Shown here in pieces: positions 58,879-64,000 of a stretch of DNA of 64,000 bases (its first letter is position 1; each line of letters starts with the position of its first letter). The stretch spans positions 106,230 through 170,229 of the forward strand of contig NZ_PCNZ01000002.1 in NCBI RefSeq assembly GCF_002975175.1. Direction: 5' to 3'. Under the pieces are notes generated by a model. It saw nothing but the letters and a program-made list of their open reading frames with translations, did not search any database and was not told where the DNA came from. The DNA comes from Bacillus sp. MYb209. Its GTDB lineage: Bacteria > Bacillota > Bacilli > Bacillales > Bacillaceae_G. The position numbers were made by a program, and so were the translations under genes.

Positions 58879-59826
58879 ATGAAAAAATCCATTACGCTGT
58901 TCACAGCGATCTTATCTATTTTTTTCTTATTAATAGGTTGCAGTGCAAAGGAAAACGAAAAAGCATCTGCAACAAAAACAGACAAAGGAACAGACAAAAT
59001 CGAAATTACCGATCTCTCAGACAGAAAGGTAAAATTCAATAAAATTCCTGAAAGTTTTGCGACGTTAAGTATGGGCGATATGAATATTATCCATGCTTTA
59101 GGAGGGAAAATTGTCGGTCGTCCAGATGCAAAAATCTCCCTTCCAGAAGATTTGCAAAAAACGCAAGTAATTGGAAATGCACATCAGCCAAACTTTGAAC
59201 AAATTGCTAGTTTAAAGCCAGATGTACTTGTTGCTAATAATGGGTTCCAAAAAAATATTCCAACGGTTGAAGGGCAAGGTACAAAAGTTATAATTTCTTC
59301 AGCTAACTCTGTAAAAGACATTCAAAAGAGTATTGAAATGTATGGAACAGTAATGAAGAAAGACGATAAAGCAAAAGAGCTTAATCAAAAAATTAATGAT
59401 CAAATGAAGAAATATGAGAAAAAGAGCGATATTAAAGCGTTGCTAGTTTATGGAGCACCAGGCACTTATTTAGCAGCATTACCAACATCTCTATCAGGGG
59501 ATATTTTAGAAAAGACGGGCGGGAAAAATATCGCAGCTAGTTTTCCAGAAATGAAAGAGTATCCGCAATATGCACAGCTAAGTGTAGAACGTATTATTGA
59601 AGCAAATCCAGATGTGATTTATTTAATTACACATGGAGATCCCAATAGCGTGAAAAAAGCATTTGAAGGCGAAATGATGAAAAATGAAGCATGGAAAAAT
59701 TTAGATGCAGTAAAACAAAATCGTGTTGTTATTTTACCACCAGATTTATTTGGATCAAATCCTGGAACAAAAGTGACAGAAGCGATGGACTTTATGTATA
59801 AAAGTATACAAGATGTAAGGAAATGA
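58879..59826 (+). CDS. Iron (siderophore or heme) ABC transporter substrate-binding lipoprotein
   Basis: A 315-residue class III binding protein: signal peptide with lipobox LIGCSA, then SMGDMNIIHALGGKIVGRPD, ANFEQIASLKPDVLVANN-like stretch, and ERIIEANPDVIYLITHGDP. It delivers its ligand to the permease and ATPase encoded next. The ligand is unknown; it is more like the heme/siderophore IsdE-FhuD group than vitamin B12 receptors, given the Fur boxes. Confidence 0.9.
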   Translation: MKKSITLFTAILSIFFLLIGCSAKENEKASATKTDKGTDKIEITDLSDRKVKFNKIPESFATLSMGDMNIIHALGGKIVGRPDAKISLPEDLQKTQVIGNAHQPNFEQIASLKPDVLVANNGFQKNIPTVEGQGTKVIISSANSVKDIQKSIEMYGTVMKKDDKAKELNQKINDQMKKYEKKSDIKALLVYGAPGTYLAALPTSLSGDILEKTGGKNIAASFPEMKEYPQYAQLSVERIIEANPDVIYLITHGDPNSVKKAFEGEMMKNEAWKNLDAVKQNRVVILPPDLFGSNPGTKVTEAMDFMYKSIQDVRK

Positions 59827-59831
59827 TAGGT

Positions 59832-60860
59832 ATGGAGAGTAGTGAAATAGTAAGAGAAAAGGAACATCCTTTTGCGAAGAAAAGATGGATAATAGCAGTT
59901 ACTTTAGTCGTATTAACATTTCTAGGTCTTTTTTACGGTCTTTTTGCAGGGAGCTTATCTTTTTCTTTACGAGACATTATAGAGGGTATACAAGATGAAG
60001 GTTCGACAGTTCATCGAATTGTGTGGGATCTTCGCATACCGAGAGTGCTCGTTGGGTTTATAGTAGGAACGTGTTTAGCTACATCTGGAGCATTACTGCA
60101 AGGGGTTATGAGAAATCCTCTTGCAGACCCTGGAATTATTGGAGTTTCATCAGGAGCAGGCCTTGTAGCAATAATAATCATGATTTTATTTCCACAGCAT
60201 ATGGCATTTTTACCGCTAGGAGCTTTTTTAGGAGCTTTTATTACAGCAATGGTCATTTATGCTTTATCATGGCAAAAGGGGGCACCCGCTTCAAGAATCG
60301 TCCTCGTTGGTGTTTCGATAAATGCTTTAATCGGTGCAGCGACTTCAGCATTAATGTTATTACATAGCGACAAAGTGCAATCTGTTTTACCATGGTTAGC
60401 TGGTGGTATTGGCGGTGTGAGTTGGGCACATTTAAATATGATTATTTACTATGCGATATTCGCTATTATATTAGCTTTCTTCGGTATTAAACATATTCGA
60501 GTATTAATGCTTGGGGATGAAATGGCCAAATTATTAGGGTATAACGTGGAAAGAAGTCGGTTTTATTTAATAGTAGTAAGTACAATGTTAGCTGGAATAG
60601 CAGTTAGCGTTTCTGGTCTTATTGGATTTGTCGGTCTTGTTGTACCACATATGCTACGTTTATTAGTCGGAAATGATTATAGATATTTGCTGCCATTATC
60701 ATGCCTTGGCGGAGGAATATTACTTGTTTTTGCAGATGCGATAGCTAGAAGTTGGTTTGATCCAATCGAATTACCAGTTGGTATTTTATTGTCCTTCTTA
60801 GGTGGTCCGTTCTTCTTATATTTAATTCATAGAGGAGGAAAACAACGTGCTTTCCGTTAA
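59832..60860 (+). CDS. Iron ABC transporter permease (FecCD family)
   Basis: A 342-residue BtuC/FecCD permease with about ten transmembrane helices, RIPRVLVGFIVGTCLATSGA, GVMRNPLADPGIIGVSSGA, and GLIGFVGLVVPHMLRLLVG. It is a homodimer with the ATPase below. ATG 59832 lies ten bases after AAGGA; ATG 59823 overlaps the upstream stop (ATGA) but sits on the RBS. Confidence 0.93.
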   Translation: MESSEIVREKEHPFAKKRWIIAVTLVVLTFLGLFYGLFAGSLSFSLRDIIEGIQDEGSTVHRIVWDLRIPRVLVGFIVGTCLATSGALLQGVMRNPLADPGIIGVSSGAGLVAIIIMILFPQHMAFLPLGAFLGAFITAMVIYALSWQKGAPASRIVLVGVSINALIGAATSALMLLHSDKVQSVLPWLAGGIGGVSWAHLNMIIYYAIFAIILAFFGIKHIRVLMLGDEMAKLLGYNVERSRFYLIVVSTMLAGIAVSVSGLIGFVGLVVPHMLRLLVGNDYRYLLPLSCLGGGILLVFADAIARSWFDPIELPVGILLSFLGGPFFLYLIHRGGKQRAFR

Positions 60861-61665
60861 AGAAGTTTCTTACGCTCATTCAGAAAGATTTCAAATGAAA
60901 AATATGAATATACATATTAAAGCTGGAGAAATCGTTAGTTTAATTGGCCCAAATGGATCGGGGAAATCTACTTTACTTCGCTTAATGGCAAGGCTACTTA
61001 ATCCAAGTGTAGGAGAAATCGTTTTAGATGGGAAAAATATTTATACGATGAAGAGTGCTGATGTAGCAAAGCAATTAGCAATGTTACCACAAATGCATGA
61101 TCATCAATTAGATTTAACAGTGAAAGAACTAATAGAGTTTGGAAGAGGGCCCCATAAATCATGGAGCAGTCGCTTAAATAAAGAAGATGAAGAAATTGTT
61201 GACTGGGCATTATCTGTTACAAAGCTTGAAGGGTATGAATATCGTCTTTTACAATCCTTATCAGGAGGAGAAAGGCAACGTGCTTGGATTGCAATGACGC
61301 TTGCACAACGCACAAATGTCTTACTATTAGATGAACCAACAACCTTTTTAGATATCGTTCATCAGTTAGAAGTAATGGAACTTGTTAAACGATTAAACGA
61401 AGAGTTTGGTATGACGATTGTAATGGTTTTACATGATATTAACCAAGCGGCTCAATATAGCAATCGTTTACTCGTATTAAAACAAGGGGAAATACATTAT
61501 GATGGCGTACCAGAAGAAGTATTATGTCATCAAATGTTTCAGCGTGTATTTGGAATTGAAGTTGATATATTCCAAGGGAGTGACAAGCCATTTTTTACAC
61601 CGAAACGAATTTGTGAAAAGGGAGAAGAGCGATGCAAACAGAGGAACGTATTACCGCTGAATTAG
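60847..61665 (+). CDS. Iron ABC transporter ATP-binding protein
   Basis: A 272-residue FepC-like ATPase: Walker A GPNGSGKST at residues 34-42, signature SLSGGERQRAWIAM, Walker B NVLLLDEPTTFLDIVHQ, and H-loop MVLHDINQAAQYS. The start is GTG 60847 (RBS GAGGAGG), overlapping the permease by 14 bases. Confidence 0.94.
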   Translation: MLSVKEVSYAHSERFQMKNMNIHIKAGEIVSLIGPNGSGKSTLLRLMARLLNPSVGEIVLDGKNIYTMKSADVAKQLAMLPQMHDHQLDLTVKELIEFGRGPHKSWSSRLNKEDEEIVDWALSVTKLEGYEYRLLQSLSGGERQRAWIAMTLAQRTNVLLLDEPTTFLDIVHQLEVMELVKRLNEEFGMTIVMVLHDINQAAQYSNRLLVLKQGEIHYDGVPEEVLCHQMFQRVFGIEVDIFQGSDKPFFTPKRICEKGEERCKQRNVLPLN

Positions 61666-62027
61666 TAAGAGAATTTGTTATGGCAGCTCACGGAGATTTA
61701 GAAATAGTACAGGAGCTTTTGGCCGAATCACCTAGCTTACTTCATGCTTCTTATAATTGGGGCGGCTCAGATTGGGAAAGTGCCTTAGGAGCAGCGGCAC
61801 ATGTAGGTCGTAAAGATATTGCTCTTTATTTACTAGAAAAGGGAGCTCGGATGGATATTTTTGCAGCGGCTATGCTTGGGGAACTTGAAGTCGTACAAGC
61901 TATTTTAGTAGTACAACCAGAAGCATTATTTGCACCTGGCCCGCATGGCATCTCGCTACTTCAACATGCCCGCATGGGTGGAGAAAAAGCTCAGCGTGTA
62001 TTTGAATACTTAACAGTGCTTTCTTAA
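61632..62027 (+). CDS. Ankyrin-repeat protein overlapping the ABC ATPase gene
   Basis: A 131-residue protein with about three ankyrin-like units (EFVMAAHGDLEIVQELLAES, ALGAAAHVGRKDIALYLLEK, AAAMLGELEVVQAILVVQPE). It starts at ATG 61632 (RBS GGAGAAG), 34 bases inside the ATPase gene in another frame, so it is translationally coupled to the iron transporter. The function is unknown; it may bind a partner protein under iron limitation. Confidence 0.82.
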   Translation: MQTEERITAELVREFVMAAHGDLEIVQELLAESPSLLHASYNWGGSDWESALGAAAHVGRKDIALYLLEKGARMDIFAAAMLGELEVVQAILVVQPEALFAPGPHGISLLQHARMGGEKAQRVFEYLTVLS

Positions 62028-62036
62028 TGACCGCAA

Positions 62037-62104
62037 AAGTTCTTATGTGCGGTAAACTTTCCACTCAAAAGATTGGAAGGTTTACCGCCCGTTAGAACGG
62101 GATA
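62037..62104. repeat. Long hairpin with a bcr1-like right end
   Basis: GTTCTTATGTGCGGTAAAC-TTTCCA pairs with TGGAAGGTTTACCGCCCG-TTAGAAC around a ten-base loop, ending CGGGATAAG like the bcr1-like copies (GCGGGATAA). The rest of the 62028-62343 gap holds the terminator at 62176 and no visible gene. Confidence 0.45.
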
Positions 62105-62175
62105 AGTATCTAGTATATATGAAAATCCTACACCCCCTCAATTGTAGTTTTCTTAATACTAGTTATGATATGGAT

Positions 62176-62209
62176 GCAGTAGACACTCTTTTGTCTACTG
62201 CTTTTTTTT
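62176..62209 (+). terminator. Terminator
   Basis: GCAGTAGACA and TGTCTACTGCTTTTTTTT. It probably ends the iron transporter/ankyrin transcript. Confidence 0.85.
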
Positions 62210-62343
62210 GATATAATACACCTTTATAAGATTGAATTTTCTTTCTTTTTGAAACCTTTCTTGATATGAATTATTCAACACTTACGAAGTTTGAAATATA
62301 TAGTTATGTAATGAGGTTCAAAATGATGGGAGTGAATAAAAGG

Positions 62344-62850
62344 ATGTTCCATACAGATCGCTTACAATTTCGCAAATATACAATGGATGATTTACCATTT
62401 TATGCTTCTTTATGGGGGGATGAGAAGGTAATGCGCTATATTGGAAATGGAACGTTAAAAACATATATGCAATGTAAAAAAAGTTTGGAGGAGAGGGTAC
62501 TTCCAAATTATAAAAATGGTCTCGGTTTATTTGTAATGATTGAAAGGGAAACAGGGATACGAATTGGTCATGCAGGGCTTGTCAAGCAGAAGGTAGATGG
62601 AAAGGAGGAAATTGAGATTGGCTATTGGCTACTTCCTAAGTATTGGGGGAAAGGGTATGCGAAAGAGGCTGCGGCAGCATTTCGAGACTATGGTTTTCAA
62701 GCATTACAGATGAATAAATTAATTTCACTTATTAATCCGAACCACCCAGCTTCAATATTTGTTGCTAGAAAAACAGGGCTTAGTTATGAGAAAACAACCT
62801 CATTTCATGAGATGGATGTTCTCGTTTATTCCATTAAGCGGGTTGGATGA
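62344..62850 (+). CDS. GNAT family N-acetyltransferase (RimJ/RimL-like)
   Basis: A 168-residue GNAT: FHTDRLQFRKYTMDDLPFYA, acetyl-CoA site EIGYWLLPKYWGKGYAKEAA, and NKLISLINPNHPASIFVARK. It probably acetylates a small molecule or a protein N-terminus; the substrate is unknown. ATG 62344 gives the usual family N-terminus with GGGAG 11 bases upstream. ATG 62323, behind TGAGG, is a real alternative adding seven residues. Confidence 0.85.
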   Translation: MFHTDRLQFRKYTMDDLPFYASLWGDEKVMRYIGNGTLKTYMQCKKSLEERVLPNYKNGLGLFVMIERETGIRIGHAGLVKQKVDGKEEIEIGYWLLPKYWGKGYAKEAAAAFRDYGFQALQMNKLISLINPNHPASIFVARKTGLSYEKTTSFHEMDVLVYSIKRVG

Positions 62851-62906
62851 AAAAGGTGAATTACATTTTTGGGAGAATGGTATATAAAAAATAAAGGAGG
62901 GATTAC

Positions 62907-63365
62907 ATGTATATTTATCATAATGGACTAATTATTCGTGAAGGAACGAACGGTGTACCAGCATATGCGATTAAGACATTATTTGAAGATGCTGGCTGGA
63001 GTAATGATAATATCCCTTCTTGGCAAATTGAAAAGTTTACGATTGCATTTGAAAATTCAACATGGGCTTTCACAATTTGGGATGAAGAAGAAATGGTCGC
63101 GATGGTTAGAGTGATTTCTGATCAAATCATGGTTGCTAACATAGTAAATTTAGTTGTGAAGTGTGAGTATAGGGGAAAAGGGTTAGGTAAGAAACTTGTA
63201 GCACTTTGTTTACAAAAGCTTCCGCATGGCGATTGGTTTGCGCATACATCCGCTAACAATTTTGATTTTTATAGAAGTTGTGGTTTTGAAGTAAGAGAGT
63301 TATCAAGAAATGGAACATGTGCGTATTATGGGTATCAAGTGGCAAAAAAGGATGGGCATCGATAA
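62907..63365 (+). CDS. GNAT family N-acetyltransferase
   Basis: A 152-residue GNAT with acetyl-CoA loop VVKCEYRGKGLGKKLVALCL and a C-terminal FAHTSANNFDFYRSCGFEVR. The substrate is unknown. The strong RBS AAAGGAGGG precedes ATG 62907. Not closely related to the preceding GNAT. Confidence 0.85.
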   Translation: MYIYHNGLIIREGTNGVPAYAIKTLFEDAGWSNDNIPSWQIEKFTIAFENSTWAFTIWDEEEMVAMVRVISDQIMVANIVNLVVKCEYRGKGLGKKLVALCLQKLPHGDWFAHTSANNFDFYRSCGFEVRELSRNGTCAYYGYQVAKKDGHR

Positions 63366-63476
63366 AATTATAAGGTAGTGAAGAAAAAGGATCGCTAGTT
63401 TAATAATATAAACTGAACTGAGACTTATTTTGTGATAAAATAAAAGAAAATTCAGTTTATTAAACGGGGGATAAAA

Positions 63477-63854
63477 ATGAATGTAAAAGTTGGGGATGTA
63501 TTTAAATACGAAAGAAGGTTTACCGAGGAAGAAGTTTTTGAATTTGCAAATATTACAGGCGATAAAGGTAGACATCATATGGAATATGATGAGAATGGAC
63601 GATTAATGGTTCATGGTCTATTGACTGCTAGCATTGGTACGAAAGTAGGAGAAGAGTTACATTACATAGCGAGGGAATTAGTAAGTGAGTTCATTAGACC
63701 AGTTTTTACAGGTGATACGATTACTTGTGAATTAACATTAACAAATATTGAGCAAATGGAAGGATATAAAAAAGTTTCAATTGAGTCAGTTTATCGCAAT
63801 CAACATGAAAAGACCGTACTAGTTGGGACAAGTTATGGAATTATAAGGGAATAA
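63477..63854 (+). CDS. MaoC-like (hotdog-fold) dehydratase
   Basis: A 125-residue MaoC-like protein: KVGDVFKYERRFTEEEVFEF, then ITGDKGRHHMEYDENGRLMV with the Asp/His pair of (R)-enoyl-CoA hydratases, HGLLTASIGTKVGEEL, and FIRPVFTGDTITCELTLTNI. The usual D-x-N-P-x-H motif is altered (GDKGRHH), so hydratase activity is not certain. The RBS ACGGGGGAT precedes ATG 63477. Confidence 0.8.
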   Translation: MNVKVGDVFKYERRFTEEEVFEFANITGDKGRHHMEYDENGRLMVHGLLTASIGTKVGEELHYIARELVSEFIRPVFTGDTITCELTLTNIEQMEGYKKVSIESVYRNQHEKTVLVGTSYGIIRE

Positions 63855-63889
63855 AAAAGAAGCCTGTTACGAAACAGGCTTCTTTTTTA
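63853..63889. terminator. Bidirectional terminator
   Basis: AAAAAAGAAGCCTGTT and AACAGGCTTCTTTTTT between the convergent MaoC-like gene and the minus-strand gene at the window end. Confidence 0.9.
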
Positions 63890-63893
63890 TCAA

Positions 63894-64000
63894 TTAGTAA
63901 ACTCGTTTTCGATTTTCCGCATGACTAGAGATAAGTAATAGCGCAGATTCCTCACCTATATTACGAACAATATGAGGAACGCATGCATTCCAGGAGAAAG
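63894..64000 (-). CDS. C-terminal end of a cupin-like protein (continues beyond window)
   Basis: The minus frame ends at TAA 63894-63896 and is open to the window edge, giving 35 residues including SWNACVPHIVRNIGEESALL then LISSHAENRKRVY. The pattern P-H-x-V-x-N-x-G-x-E-x-A-x-L is typical of the last strands of a cupin (sugar epimerase/isomerase or dioxygenase type). Too little is present to name it. Confidence 0.55.
   Translation of the reverse strand, partial: FSWNACVPHIVRNIGEESALLLISSHAENRKRVY

Overview
The window is chromosomal DNA of a low-GC, spore-forming Firmicute, almost certainly a member of the Bacillus cereus group (B. cereus, thuringiensis, anthracis and relatives). Three things point there. 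The gene order safA / coxA-like / bofC / ruvAB / queA / tgt / yajC / spoVB / comN / secDF / recJ / apt / relA / dtd / hisS / aspS / tcdA / rarA / cymR / iscS-like / mnmA / recD2 / alaS / yrzL / ruvX / mltG / trmR / trhP1-P2 / udk / greA / pbpI / mtnN / mccAB follows the Bacillus yrb-yrv-yrr-yrz-yrh region. Sporulation genes are present (SafA, BofC, SpoVB, RsfA). A hairpin repeat resembling the B. cereus-group element bcr1 is also present. No rRNA, tRNA, CRISPR array or prophage was seen.

Layout. 1-3.8 kb: spore-coat and sporulation genes, a candidate small RNA, bofC, and a Fur-controlled siderophore-binding lipoprotein. 3.9-8.3 kb: ruvA-ruvB-DUF2905-queA-tgt-yajC, covering Holliday-junction processing, queuosine synthesis and the Sec accessory protein YajC. 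8.3-9.8 kb: a lone TnpB (IS200/IS605-type) element inserted against the end of the next gene. 9.8-16.7 kb: membrane proteins, SpoVB, ComN, SecDF and a cation exporter. 16.8-27.8 kb: recJ, apt, relA, dtd, and a T-box-controlled hisS-aspS operon followed by tcdA. 27.8-39 kb: a start-less small membrane ORF, rsfA, rarA, then cymR with cysteine desulfurase and mnmA (sulfur to tRNA), a TPR protein, recD2, small proteins, an AI-2E-type transporter, and a PH-domain gene split by a bcr1-like insertion. 39-51 kb: T-box-alaS, the yrzL-ruvX-yrzB trio, mltG, a tRNA wobble-uridine modification operon (trmR-trhP1-trhP2-udk), greA behind a structured leader, and a PBP. 51-58.7 kb: methionine-to-cysteine recycling (yrrT-mtnN-mccA-mccB), Rex-controlled adhE, yrhC. 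58.8-62 kb: a Fur-controlled iron ABC transporter with an overlapping ankyrin gene. 62-64 kb: two GNAT acetyltransferases, a MaoC-like protein and the end of a cupin-like gene.

Most protein genes are ordinary core genes. The points that deserve a second look are mostly non-coding or about structure: overlapping Asp/His specifier codons in the hisS-aspS T-box; alternative hairpins before greA; a terminator-shaped hairpin that buries the pbpI ribosome-binding site; a candidate sRNA before bofC; a conserved-looking 59-residue membrane ORF with promoter and RBS but no legal start codon; the TnpB element supplying a neighbour's stop codon; a PH-domain gene cut by a bcr1-like repeat, with shorter relatives of the repeat elsewhere; and a short ORF in the secDF leader. 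No clear novel multi-gene system was found.
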